From assembly GCF_018991925.1 (NCBI RefSeq), contig NW_024756914.1:4997375-5061374 (forward strand): a stretch of 64,000 nucleotides of DNA. Reading direction: 5' to 3'. Positions 45,033 to 56,047 of the stretch are shown here, one piece after another; position 1 is the first letter of the stretch; every line of letters begins with the position of its first letter. A program made the position numbers and the translations under genes. Under the pieces are notes generated by a model that worked only from the letters and a program-made list of their open reading frames with translations, made no database searches and had not been told where the DNA came from. This DNA comes from Homarus americanus (lineage: Eukaryota; Arthropoda; Malacostraca; Decapoda; Nephropidae).

Positions 45033-45597
45033 AAATGACACAATCCATGGTAATCCCAGTCTGTCTTAGGTTTTATTCACATGAATTATTTTGTACGAAA
45101 AAAAATAAACTTATCTATTGCAACATTTAAATAACTCGTATATAAAAACCACAACAATAGGATCCGGTTTTCATTATCTCGTTTTCTATAAGTTATGTTT
45201 ACATTCTGAATTACGTTTTCTATGTTTGCTTATTTCCCTTGAATAACAATTACTGATGTTATTTATTTAAGTATTACGTAAAGTGAATTTTAAACTAAGA
45301 TAAGTGACGAAATAAACTGAAAATAATTTGATAAAAAGAAAAAAATAATTAAAGTTAAGAATATTGTGTCAGGTATAAATGATGCAGAGAGCGTGTAAAC
45401 AAAGAGGGGATACGGAGATAAAAATGTTGTTATTTCGCTCTAGTTTTATGGGTGATGCGCTGATGACGTCACACACATCTCACCAAAACACTGAAGGTCA
45501 GGCCAAGGTGTACTAGACGTTGTCCCCTGTGTACTGTATATAGTAAACAAAATTGATTTATTATTAGTATTACTACTACATATATCACCTAACCCGT
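45033..45597. other. AT-rich single-copy stretch
   Basis: TGATGACGTCACAC lies near 45460-45474. Otherwise no motif or gene was recognised. Confidence 0.4.
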
Positions 45598-46045
45598 CAT
45601 CTCCCAAATAAACCTAACCTAACTTAACCTAACCTAACCCGTCATCTCCCACTAAACCTAACCTAACTTAACCTAACTTGACCTAACCCAGCTTGACCTA
45701 ACCTGACTTAACCCATCCTAACATATTCTTATCAAGCTTCTCTCAACTTAACCTAACCTACCCATCTTCTTACTTAACTTAACCTGACCTAACTCAGCCA
45801 AACTTAACTTAACCCAGCTTCTCCTTACTTAACCTGACCTAACCTAACCCAACTTCTTACTTAACCTAACCTGAACCATCCTAACCTAAGCCCACCAATT
45901 AAAGCAGGGACATCATGATAGGTAGATTAGGTTAAGTTAGGTTAGATTAGGTTAGCTCAAGTTAGGTTGAGTGACGCTAGATCAGGTCAGGTTGAGTTGG
46001 GTTAGATCAGGTTAGGTTAGGTTAGGAATAGCTGAGTTAGGTTAT
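45598..46045. repeat. CCTAA tract facing a TTAGG tract
   Basis: CCTAACTTAACCTAACC repeats run to about 45890. After a ~30-base spacer the complementary GGTTAGGTTAG repeats run from about 45924 to 46045. Both arms are degenerate. Confidence 0.85.
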
Positions 46046-46072
46046 GGATCTGTCACCATTCGGACCCAGATG

Positions 46073-46076
<4 letters not shown>

Positions 46077-46121
<45 letters not shown>
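46077..46121. repeat. (CA)n microsatellite
   Basis: Uninterrupted CA run. Confidence 0.97.
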
Positions 46122-46123
<2 letters not shown>

Positions 46124-46290
46124 CTGTAGTGGTCAGCCGTCACGTGACCCCCCCTGTGACGTCATGAGTGGTGGTCCGTTTTTGGAGTCGATAAATCACC
46201 CCAAACTCCCTCGTCAGGCCCTGGCTATTAATTACGGCTTACATACTGGTGAGTTGCGGCTTATGTACCGGTGGGAGCTTCCTTATAAGG
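46122..46290. other. Single-copy spacer
   Basis: Contains CTGTGACGTCATGAG near 46155. No gene recognised. Confidence 0.4.
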
Positions 46291-47090
46291 GAGTAGGGGA
46301 CGAGAGAGGGGAGTGTGGAGGGAGGGAGTGAAGGGTATGGAGGGAGGGGAGGGAGGAAGGGTATGGAGGAGAGGAGGAACCATGGGCGACATTGGTGGGA
46401 CCAGAGGAAGGGGGAGTGGGATGGATTGATAGGGGGAGGGAGAGAAGGGGAGGATGAAGCCAAAGGAGATGGGGGGAGAGAAGGGGGGGGATGAAGCCAA
46501 AGGAGATGGGGGGGAGAGAAGGGATGGCTAAAGGAGGGGAGGAGATGGGGCTTGGGGTGGTGGGGGGGGCTGCAAAGTGTGTGAGGAAGGAGTTGATAGT
46601 TCGAAATTAAAGAAGTGGAGGAGGAGGAGGTAAGAGCGTGAAGGAAAGGGGGGGAGGAGGGCGGAACTGGTAGGAAAGGAGGGAGGGAACTAGGAAAGGA
46701 GGAGAGAGAAGTAGGCTGGGGAGGGCGGGAGGGAGTGCAGTCCCAGCTAGTGCCGGGGAAGCCAGGCTGGGGAGGGGAGGAGGAGGGAAACTAGGAAAGG
46801 AGGGAGAGAGAGAAGTAGGCTGGGGAGGGAGGGGGAGGGAGGAACTAGGCAGGCTGGGGCTTAGCTGGGGAGGGAGGGAGGGAGGGAACTAGGAAAGGAG
46901 GGAGAGAGAGAAGAAAGGCTGGGGAGGAGGGAGGGAGGAACTAGGCAGGCTTGGGGGAAGCTAGGCTGGGGAGGGTGAGGGAGGGGAGGGAACTTGGCAG
47001 GCTGGGGAAGCTGTGGGGCCGGGGGGAGGGAGGGAGGGAGGGAGGGAACTAGGCAGGCTGGGGGAAGCTAGGCCGGGGAAGGAGGGAAGG
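46291..47090. repeat. Purine-rich GGGAGGGA array
   Basis: Irregular ~40-50 bp units built from GGCTGGGGAGGGAGGGAGG, GAACTAGGAAAGGAGG and GAGAGAGAAGTAGG. Nearly all G and A on the + strand, with many runs of three or more G. Confidence 0.92.
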
Positions 47091-47185
47091 TGGGGGGTGC
47101 CACTGTCAATATTAACAAACTAAATAAAGTTTGCTCAGTTTTGCGTTGGGTTAAAATATTGGAGTTTAAGGTTAGACTTTTAACA

Positions 47186-48440
47186 TTTTTAACATACTAT
47201 AATGACTTGTGACACTTGTGGCACCTGATCTCTGCATGACACTTGTGACACCTGATCTCTGCATGACACTTGTGACACCTGATCTCTGCATGACACTTGT
47301 GACACCTGATCTCTGCATGGCACTTGTATATGACACCTGATCTCTGTATGACACCTGATCTCTGTATGACACCTGATCTCTATAAGACACCTGATCTCTG
47401 CATGACACTTGTATGTGACACCTGATCTCTGTATGACACCTGATCTCTGTATGACACTTGATGTCTGCATGACAATTTGTGGCGTGACACCTGATCTCTG
47501 CATTAATTAGTATGTGACACCTGACTTCTGCATGACACTCTGTGACACCTTGATCTCTGCATGACATCAGACACGGATCTCTGTATGGCACTTGTATGTG
47601 ACACCTGATTCTGTATGACACCTGGATTCTGTATGACACCTGATCTCTATGTTGACACCTGATCCTCTGTATGACACTTTGTATACACACCTGACTTGTA
47701 TGACACCCTGATCTCTGGGATGACACCTGATCTCTTATGACACTTGGATCTCTGTATGACATTTGTATAGACACCTGATCTCTGCATGACACCTGACTTC
47801 ACACTTGATGTCTGCATGGCACTTGTATGTGACACCTGATTCTGTACACAATTTGACTTATAAGACACTTGACTTTGTATGACACTTACAAGACACCTGG
47901 ATCTCTGTGTGACACTTGCATGCAACACCTGATCTCTGTATGACACTTACTTGCATGACATACACCTGATCTCTGTATGACACTCCACCCTAAGGACACC
48001 TTGATCTCTCAGTATGACATCTTCTAGTATGTTTATTAATTTGATCTTTGTATGACACCTGATCTCTGTATGACACTCTGATCTTCTGTATGACACTCTG
48101 GATCTCTGCAGGACACCTGATCCTGTATGCGACACCCGGGATTCTGTATGACACCTGATCTCTGTATGACACCTGATCTCCGTATGACACCTGATCTCCG
48201 TATGACACTTGATCTCTGCATGACACTTGTATGTGACACCTGATCTCTGTATGGCACTTGTAAGTAACACCTGATCTCTGTATGACACTTGATCTCTGCA
48301 TGACACCTGATCTCTGTATGACACCTGATCTCTGTATGACACCTGATCTCTGTATGACACCTGATCTCCGTATGACACTTGATCTCTGCATGACACTTGT
48401 ATGTGACACCTGATCTCTGTATGGCACTTGTATGTAACAC
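47186..48440. repeat. 18-bp minisatellite array
   Basis: About 65-70 units of ACACCTGATCTCTGTATG with TGCATG, ACACTTG and CTTGTATGTG variants. Minus-strand frames (IQRSGVIQRSGV) stay open because 18 is divisible by 3. Confidence 0.96.
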
Positions 48441-48454
48441 CTAGTTAATGGATA

Positions 48455-48615
48455 TAGTAGCGTGGCGAGGGTGTGCCGTGCCGTGGGCGTATAATGGCGT
48501 GGCGAGAGCGTGTTGTAGTGCGTCAAGGGCGTGTGGTGGCGTGGCGAGGGCGTGTGCTAGCGTGGTGAGGGCGTGTGGTGGCGTGGCGAAGGCGTGTGGT
48601 GGTGTGGGGTCCAGG
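48455..48615. repeat. 21-bp GC-rich minisatellite
   Basis: About seven units of GCGTGGCGAGGGCGTGTGGT(G). Confidence 0.93.
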
Positions 48616-48881
48616 ATCATCAATTACTAGTGACGTGAAAATATCCCTTAGCGACCTCCTCCACCGCCCTCCTCTGGCCTCTCCTGGTCTCCTACCTCGT
48701 CGGGCCTCCCCTCAGCCCTTGACACCAGCATCTAGCGATAGTCTAAGTGTGTGTCTGTCCTGAGTTCATGTTGATGACTCAGTAGAAATATATCTCGAGG
48801 TGAGATTTGACAATAAAATACACATTTGATCACTTAGTGACCTTATAATTTATGACCTCTCATGCTTCCCAGATGGGCGCT
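48616..48881. other. Single-copy spacer
   Basis: No gene recognised. Confidence 0.35.
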
Positions 48882-49122
48882 CTAAACGCTTTTGCGCTTC
48901 ACCTTGCACAGGGTGTAAGGGGATGTCCAATAAACTAGCCCCCTCGGGGGCAAATTCAAAAATTCACTCAGTGACCTCACACGACCACTCAGTGACCTTC
49001 CATGACCATTTAGTGACCTTACATGACCTTCCTGGAGTGACCATAGTATTGCTTCGCCTTGCACAGGATGCAAAGGAGTGCCCAATAAACTAGCCTCGCG
49101 GGGCATATTGTAAAAAAAAAAT
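48882..49122 (+). mobile_element. Two tandem copies of a retroelement 3' tail
   Basis: CACCTTGCACAGGGTGTAAG...CCAATAAACTAGCC at about 48896-48954 is repeated as CGCCTTGCACAGGATGCAAA...CCAATAAACTAGCC at 49054-49105. Both have AATAAA (48929-48934, 49084-49089) followed by a small GC hairpin (GCCCCCTCGGGGGC in the first). The second copy ends in a poly(A) run at 49112-49120. Between them lie degenerate ~20-bp CAGTGACCTTCCATGACCA repeats. The parent element is not identified. Confidence 0.5.
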
Positions 49123-49158
49123 ATCTTGTATTGAGAAACATCCCACCAGTATTCTTCA

Positions 49159-49332
49159 GGAGGCTTCACCGCTGTGTGTACACGGGAACAAGTCGTTACA
49201 TGTACACTGGGAGGCTTCACCGCTGTGTGTACACGGGAACAAGTCGTTACATGTACACTGGGAGGCTTCACCGCTGTGTGTACACGGGAACAAGTCGTTA
49301 CATGTACACTGGGAGGCTTCACCGCTGCGTGT
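49159..49332. repeat. 51-bp minisatellite, left part
   Basis: Three full units and a fourth broken one, starting at 49159, 49210, 49261 and 49312. The unit contains GGAGGCTTCACCGCTGTGTG, TACACGGGAACAAGTCG and TTACATGTACACTG. The array is cut at 49332 by a retroelement and resumes at 50617. Confidence 0.92.
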
Positions 49333-50616
49333 TCTTAACCACTATTGTATTTCTCATGGTATGAAAATTAACATCGGTAAGACAAAGTTTATCGCTATAA
49401 ATGTCTGTGAGGCTGATAACCAGGTGTTGGTGGTATAACCGTGTGACCAGTACATGAACAGTATCTAGGCAACCCATATACTTCTGACGGGTCAATATCA
49501 ACAGCAATTAAAGTTCATGTGCAAGCCAAGATGTGTCTTCCACTCAAGTTTGTTGCATTTGTAAACAAGAAAAATTATATCCCATTTATGTCAAGAAAAA
49601 GGTATTTGATGCAGCATTGATGTCCGCCTTGTTATATGGTTGTGGATCATGGTTAAATGGTGACTACGCCTGTGAATAAATTTTGTGTGTGGTGTATTAA
49701 ACAGTTATTAGGTGTCAGGCAAACGACCACCAATGATTTATCCATGGTGGGACTTGGTTATACTCCGTTACGTGCCCTCGTAATAGCTAAGCAGCGTAAA
49801 TTTTTCTCGAGGATATGGACGGGAAGAAGTGAAGTGGTAGACGATCCACTTGCCCATACTGTTGATGTAGTGTTAAGTTTTGATATGTCCACGTCACGAT
49901 ATGTACGCCATCTTTTATTTAATGATATTGATGATGTTCATATAGCCTTACACACACACTGAAACAGAAACTGTTAAACTCAGACTCAAGTAGAGTACAG
50001 TTATACAAGACTATCAACCCAAATTTTGATGTTCATGCAATCTATAATACAGAGATAAAGGTGAATGAGCTAGAACGAGTATCATGGACACTAATGAGAG
50101 TGAGTGATCATACTCTCGCTGTAGAGGAGTGGCACTGGAACAGACGAGGCAGGAGCCGTCTGCCCCTTGAAGAGAGATTGTGTTCATGGCATGTTGTTGA
50201 AGAGTGCCCCCGAACAATAGAGCTACGCCATCAATATAGTATTTCAACTTTTGTAAATTTTCTATCTTAAAGAACGGATTATGAAACTGTTTGTCGTGCA
50301 GGTCATCGAATACTTCCTGTATATAGGTACGGGTCACAGGGACATGCCATTACCCACAACTATTTTATAGGTTTTAGTTTATTTTACTTGTAGTTATTAT
50401 TTTACTTTTTTTACTTTATTTACTACTGGGTTTCCCTCTGTTTTTTGTGTTACCGGTTGAATCAGTGAACTTTTATTAATGTTTGGTGTTTTAAAGCATT
50501 TGCATTTGGACCATTTTATGTAACATTTTTGTGTAAATTCTGAATTCATAAATTGTGGTCAATAAAATATCTATCTATCTATCTATCTATCTATCGATCT
50601 ATCTATCTATCTATCT
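49333..50616 (+). mobile_element. Non-LTR retrotransposon 3' end, inserted in the 51-bp minisatellite
   Basis: Broken frames encode the C-terminal part of a retroelement polyprotein: YIPFMSRKKVFDAALMSALL, then YGCGSWLNGD. The next frame has WCIKQLLGVRQTTTND (49657-49962), and a third has VSWTLMRVSDHTLAVEEWHW and VVEECPRT (50061-50270). After a 3'UTR an AATAAA at 50561-50566 is followed by a (CTAT)n tail to 50616. The copy is 5'-truncated and has at least two frame breaks. The microsatellite tail recalls RTE-like elements, but the clade is not certain. Confidence 0.75.
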
Positions 50617-50690
50617 ACGCGGGAACTAAGTCGTTACTGGGATGCTTCACCGCTGTGTGTATGCGGGAACAAGTATTACAGGCTCGCTGG
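50617..50690. repeat. 51-bp minisatellite, right part
   Basis: ACGCGGGAACTAAGTCG resumes the unit at the exact point where 49332 left off. A second, more diverged unit (GGGATGCTTCACCGCTGTGT) follows. Confidence 0.8.
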
Positions 50691-51032
50691 GAGGTTGCCA
50701 CACAGAGGTACAGGTGTAACACGTCTGGCAGCGGCGGTACAATAACAAAACTGATGAAATATTTATGGCAACATGAAGCTCTTCCCTTCCTGGTTGTGTG
50801 TGTGTGTGTGTGTGTGTCTGTGTCTAGCTGTGTGTGTGTGTCTGTGTCTAGCTGTGTGTGTGTGTGTGTGTGTGTCTGTGTTCAGCTGTGTGTGTGTGTG
50901 TGTGTCTGTGTCTAGCTGTGTGTGTGTGTGTGTGTGTCTGTGTCTAGCGTGTGTGTGTCAGCTCTAGCTGTGTGTCTGTGTCTAGCTGTGTGTGTGTGTC
51001 TGTGTCTAGCTGTGTGTGTGTGTGTGTGTCAG
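50691..51032. repeat. GT-rich array with GTCTGTGTCTAGCTG units
   Basis: After ~100 unique bases, (GT)n blocks alternate with GTCTGTGTCTAGCTG from about 50796 to 51032, in units of about 30-36 bp. Confidence 0.9.
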
Positions 51033-51314
51033 GATATACTCCAGCACGCACAGCTACTCAACAACAGTTTAACCTGACCTGGATGTATGATCGAACACGT
51101 CTCCCCTAAGTGAAGTCTTAAGATTCCAACTCTCAAAAGATCCCACGTTTAAGTTTCTTTCTTAACTGTGAGGGCTGAGGACCCGTGTAAGTGTGTTCCT
51201 TAAGTCCAGACAAAAGGAGACATTCTGGAAGGTTCTTACGTTTAATTTTTGCCATCTAATTCTGGGAACTGTGGGGGGGGGGAAGTGTGTCTGTCTGTGA
51301 TTATTGCTTACCTA

Positions 51315-51316
<2 letters not shown>
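51033..51316. other. Single-copy spacer
   Basis: No gene recognised. Confidence 0.35.
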
Positions 51317-51354
<38 letters not shown>

Positions 51355-51400
51355 TAATATACTATCGGAATAGCCGTGTGTGTGTGTGTGTGTGTGTCTG
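51317..51400. repeat. (CT)n and (GT)n microsatellites
   Basis: CT run at 51317-51350 and GT run at about 51376-51400. Confidence 0.95.
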
Positions 51401-52138
51401 TGTGTCTGTTCTGGGCAGCCGAAACGGCACAATCGTTTTTCATCAAACTTGGTGAAGAAATCGCAAAAAAAATCGTAGAGTGGAACAAACCTGGTCCCAT
51501 GTCGATGGTTTCTTTAGGAAGGCATTACATAACCATTTTGTCTCTGTACGCTGTCAGCCCGACGGCGGTTGCGCGCTAGCCAAGCACAAGCGTTCAAACT
51601 TTCACCGGGCACAAAGGGCCCCCGATCACTTGTGTATATCTATGCACTTGTGGTGTGTGTGTGTGTGTGTATGCTTGTATCGGTCTGTTTGTGTATCTGT
51701 TTACTACAATATATACCTATGTATGCAGGTATATATTGTTCATTGGGCATCACAGATAAACACATCAGGGAGGTACTACAACGACTACTACTACGACTAC
51801 TACTACTTGAAGATCCATCACCCCGCCCACCATATCCCCATCCCAGAGTCTTGTCGTGCTGCCAGCCTCTTCCTCCTGCTTCTCCTCCTCCGGGATAAAC
51901 AACCCATCTCCTTCCTCGCCATACACACCCAGAATTCACAAAACCTCGTGCGGTAAAATCTTTCTCCGCGGTGTCGACTTGAGGGAGTATCGTAATAGGT
52001 TGACTCGCCCTACAGCAGGACGGATGGCGGCGAGGATGTGAAGCTCAAGTCTCCATCCTTCACTAAGAGGGGTTCCCGCGTCTCCACTAAGAGGGAAAAT
52101 TAACGTAGGGATCTTTAGGGGATTTTGGTCCATGCAAT
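51401..52138. other. Unrecognised non-repetitive block
   Basis: The 51410-51620 part has non-repetitive overlapping frames. One reads AAETAQSFFIKLGEEIAKKI and another HNHFVSVRCQPDGGCALAKH. They could be a degraded transposable element or pseudogene, but no family is recognised and no frame is long. (GT)n at 51651-51672 and (CTACTA)n near 51780-51808 follow. Confidence 0.3.
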
Positions 52139-52255
52139 CAGCTTTCCTCTTCCTTTCGCCTCCTCCCTCTTCCTCTCCTCCTCCCTCTTCCTCTCCTCCT
52201 CCCTCTTCCTCGCCTCCTCCCCTTATCCTCCCCCTCCTCCTCGCCTTCTTCTCCA
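52139..52255. repeat. CTCCTCCCTCTTCCT repeats
   Basis: Four to five units of about 18 bp, pyrimidine-only on the + strand. Confidence 0.9.
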
Positions 52256-52377
52256 TCACACAAATATAATTTAGCATCGATCAGTCAGAGGTGGGCGTGT
52301 GGCCAAGGCTGACCGTCCCTCGCCTGGCTCTCTTGAACGTCCTCTTGAGGTCATGTGGTGGTGGCAGGTGTGAGGTC

Positions 52378-52384
<7 letters not shown>

Positions 52385-52448
<64 letters not shown>

Positions 52449-52499
52449 TGTGGCTCCTGCTGATTTTGGAGTCTCTTGATGCACTGTAAACATCTCCTT

Positions 52500-52541
<42 letters not shown>
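52385..52541. repeat. (GA)n and (CA)n microsatellites
   Basis: GA run at 52385-52445 and CA run at 52503-52541. Confidence 0.97.
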
Positions 52542-52542
<1 letters not shown>

Positions 52543-52889
52543 TACAGGGGGTTACTACAGGCGAGAGTACGGAGTGTTACGTCTACAGGCAGGAACCTCA
52601 AGTTGTAGCTGTGTACTGTAATCTGTTGGTTCAGTCCACCTTCTGTATGGGGTGGCCTTTGTAAGAGCTTTGTTTTCCTGCGTAACTATGTCCGGGTGTC
52701 CTGCGTAGTTTCTCGATGCCGCAGGACGCTCGCACAAGAGACACAGCCTAAGATTCCCTATCGTGTGTTTTTCCTGTGTAAGATTGCGTATCGTGTGTGT
52801 GTGTGTGTGTGTGTGGTCGTAACTCCTCATACTTTCATAATACGCGATGGCTGCCAAGTATCATTTTGTGAAGGGAACCTTTTCTCTAT
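52542..52889. other. Single-copy stretch with a short (GT)n
   Basis: No gene recognised. GT run at about 52793-52815. Confidence 0.4.
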
Positions 52890-53203
52890 CCGCCCCACCC
52901 CACTCCCACTCCTACTCGTCCATCCCCGCCCCTGCCTGCTCCTGCCCCCTCCCCCCCTGCCCTGTCTCACCCCACCCTGCCCTGCCCCTGCCTCCTGCCC
53001 TCCTCGCCCCTCCTGCCCTGCTTCCTCGATACAGTTCAGCTAGTACTCCCGCCTTAGCCCCAATTCTCGTCCAGCCCAGTTTTGCTCCCACCATGGCCCT
53101 GCCCTCTCCACCATCCTGCCATCCCTCCATCTTCCATTTATCTACCTCCTCCTCCTACCTTCATCCTTCTTCTTCTTCCTCCTCCTCCTCCTCCACCTCT
53201 TAA
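52890..53203. repeat. CCCTGCC/CCTCCTC-rich tract
   Basis: C-rich degenerate repeats (CCTGCCCTGCCCCTGCC) then (CTC)n/(TTC)n triplets. Confidence 0.8.
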
Positions 53204-53356
53204 TGTACCCTGGTCTATTTTTCTTGTTTTAATCCATCATTTACCTTAAGGAAGCCTAGGAGGAGGAGGATTGGGTCGGCTTACTCTGTGGATTGGCTGA
53301 TCAGAGAGGAGAGTTCGGGAGAGGTTACAGATTGGGTTGGCTGATCTTGGAGAGGT

Positions 53357-53626
53357 GAAAGATTAGCTGATCCTCGTATAGGTTAAAGATTAGCTGATCC
53401 TCGTATAGGTTAAAGATTAGCTGATCCTCGTATAGGTTAAAGATTAGCTGATTCTCGTATAGGTTAAAGATTAGCTGATCCTCGTATAGGTTAAAGATTA
53501 GCTGATCCTCGTATAGGTTAAAGATTAGCTGATCCTCGTATAGGTTAAAGATTAGCTGATCCTCGTATAGGTTAAAGATTAGCTGATCCTCGTATAGGTT
53601 AAAGATTAGCTGATCCTCGTATAGGT
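53357..53626. repeat. 27-bp minisatellite array, homogeneous
   Basis: Ten nearly identical units of GATTAGCTGATCCTCGTATA plus GGTTAAA. One unit differs by C to T. The minus-strand nonapeptide frame NLYEDQLIF results from the unit length. Confidence 0.97.
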
Positions 53627-53697
53627 TTAAAACACTCAGGAATATTATGTTCAAAATTGGTTTGAAATTTGCCAACTTTTTGCGAGGTATTGTGTAT

Positions 53698-53890
53698 TTA
53701 GGGTGTAGAAGGGTGTAGGGAGGTATTTAGGGTGTAGGAGGGTGCAGGAAGGTATTGGGGTGCAGGAAGGTGTATTGGGGTGGAGAGAAGGTATTGTGTA
53801 GTGTATTTAAGTGTGTAGAGTGTATTTAGGTAGGAGTGTGTATTTAGGTGTAGGTGAGTGTATTTAGGGTGTAGGAAGGTGTAGGTGGTG
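53698..53890. repeat. GTGTAGGAAGGTATTTAGG repeats
   Basis: About ten degenerate units of 16-20 bp. Confidence 0.85.
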
Positions 53891-53997
53891 ATGGGTACAC
53901 AGAGGTCCCCACAATCCATCAATAGTGGTACCAACAGCCTGACGTTCTTCACTTATTGGAGACATATAATGGTTTAATGATTGTGTAAACATTATGT

Positions 53998-54067
53998 ATT
54001 TGTTGTTGTTATTGGATTGTTGTTGTGATTTTTATTGTTATTATTGGTGTTGTTATTATTGTTGTTG

Positions 54068-54117
<50 letters not shown>

Positions 54118-54135
54118 GTTATTATTATTATTACC
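53998..54135. repeat. (GTT)n and (ATT)n tract
   Basis: GTTGTTATT then uninterrupted ATT repeats. Confidence 0.95.
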
Positions 54136-54287
54136 ACCACCGAGTGTTTAGGTAGGTATAAGTAGGTTTAGGTTAGGTTTGGTAGGAAGGCACAGATACA
54201 CCCTTTGTGTAGACTGTCTTCTGAGATCACAGAGAATAGGTGAAGTAATCGAGGTGTGTGGGGTGACAATTTCTTATTTGCTCTCTA

Positions 54288-54735
54288 CAACACACACACC
54301 CACCCCCCCCACACACACACCACCCCCCACACACACACACACCACCCCCCACACACACACACACCACCCCCACACACACACACCACCCACCACCCCCCCA
54401 CCCCCCCCACCACCACCCCCCCCACACACCCACCCCCACACACCACCCCCCCACACACACCACCCCACACACCCCCCCACACCCCCACACACACACCACC
54501 CCCACACACACACACCCCACACACACACCCCCCACACACACACACCCACACACACCACCCCACACACCACCACCCCCACACACACCCCCACACACCAGTG
54601 TTGTTTATCATGCTGTCAGTCCTCCTCCTCCTCCTTCACCTCCTCCTCCTCCCTCCTCCCTCCCTGCCCTCCCCTCACCTCCTCCTCCTCCTTCACTCCT
54701 CCACCTCCTCCTCCTCCTCCTTCCTCCCCACGGGA
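54288..54735. repeat. (CA)n/(C)n mixed tract and (CTC)n
   Basis: CACACACACCACCCCCC repeats at 54288-54597 with almost no G or T, then CTCCTCCTC triplets to about 54735. All open frames here are His/Pro/Thr or Gly/Val/Cys artefacts. Confidence 0.93.
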
Positions 54736-54780
54736 GACACACAACAACGATCAATTACTGTAACAAAGAAGTGCAGGGGT

Positions 54781-54878
54781 GTGCTCACCTCCTCTTTCTC
54801 TTACCTTCCTCTCTCATTATCTCCTTACCTTCCTCTTCCTCTCATCATCTCCTCCCTTACCTTCCTCTTCCTCTCATC

Positions 54879-54909
<31 letters not shown>

Positions 54910-54985
54910 ACCTCCACCCCATCTCCTCTGCTCCTCCCCCTGTCTCTCTCTCTTCTTTCTCCCTCACCTTCCTCCCCACCGTTAG
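54781..54985. repeat. CT-rich repeats with a (CT)n run
   Basis: TTACCTTCCTCTTCCTCTCA units, about 30 bp each, then (CT)n at 54886-54908. Confidence 0.85.
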
Positions 54986-55139
54986 TGTTCGGAGGTGTCA
55001 GTGATTGTCTGTTTTTTAGTTTTAATTATAATTTCACCACCACGCACGCACGCACACGCACGCACGCTCACAGGGTTTCTGAAGAGTTAAATCAACCCTC
55101 GAAATTCTGATGAGAAAACCAACCTATGAGCCTAGGTGG

Positions 55140-55555
55140 TGCGTTTACGTTCGTGACGTCACGGTTTAAGAGACCAATCACGTAAGGAGGGAGGAGGCAT
55201 GACGTCACTATAGACAACAATATGTATAAGCGTGACTTGTCCTAAACCAATCACTTGTGTGGGAGGACTCGTGACGTCACTAGGACCAGCCAGGCACGAG
55301 AGAAAAAAGAGTTATGACCTCATATGCAATTGATGTCATCTGAAAACAATATAGACGTTAAGCCGAAGTGTGTCCGATTCATGACGTTTTTCGCAAAAAA
55401 TTAATCCCTTGATGGTTAGAGATGACGTCACTAGGGAGGACAGCCAATCGCCTTTGGGTGAAAGTCATGACCTCACTAAAGAAAGCCAATCGTGTGGGAG
55501 TGACGGGTTATGACGTCATATGCCAGTGGTTCCATTTGAAGATAATGTCATGAAT
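55140..55555. promoter_or_regulatory. Degenerate repeat cluster of CCAAT boxes and CRE palindromes
   Basis: TGACGTCA occurs at 55154, 55200, 55272, 55423 and 55511 (first base), and the near-match TGACCTCA at 55468. CCAATC occurs at 55174, 55247, 55444 and 55486. Each CCAATC is followed by a CRE or CRE-like site 24-26 bases downstream. Two larger blocks (about 55247-55380 and 55444-55555) look like ~197-bp-offset duplicates with shared TTATGACSTCATATGC. CCAAT (NF-Y) and CRE (CREB/ATF) pairs are common in animal promoters, but no coding exon is seen nearby, so a regulatory role is inference. Confidence 0.4.
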
Positions 55556-55867
55556 GGTTCTCTTTCTCTGGCAAAATGTAGTGTGTGAGGGGGAGGGCAG
55601 CTCAAAACACCGTAAACAAGGAACTACTTCCCATGGCCTGGTGACCCTCCCAGCCAACCACACCACTTCCCACCTACTGCCGTGTTAAGCCCTCGCCACG
55701 CAGCCTCCACGCCACGCCACAGGATTCACGCAGAACCCACCCCGCGCCACGCCACGCCCCCTTCACGTTTCTTTCTTTTCACACGCCTCCTCGAGTCTAA
55801 ATGGCAGTAAGGCCTTGTGTATCAGACTATGGCAGGACTTGACGGTGATGCAAAGTCCTTCTGAGTC

Positions 55868-55898
<31 letters not shown>

Positions 55899-56047
55899 CA
55901 AAGGGTATAAAGATCTTGAGTACGATGATATTGGTACTCTAGAGCCGAGTCATCACTAAGAGGTTAAGAGAGGAAACACAGAGGTTACGACAGGATCTCT
56001 CTTTTGTTTGTCTAATAAGGATGAAGTGAGGGGTGTAAGGAGAGTGC
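55556..56047. other. Single-copy stretch with a (CA)n run
   Basis: GCCACGCCACGCC repeats at about 55690-55765 and (CA)n at 55869-55893. No gene recognised. Confidence 0.45.

Noticed and set aside
45598..46045. Chromosome end-to-end fusion point
   Set aside because: The order CCTAA then TTAGG is opposite to that expected for fused telomeres, and both arms are degenerate.
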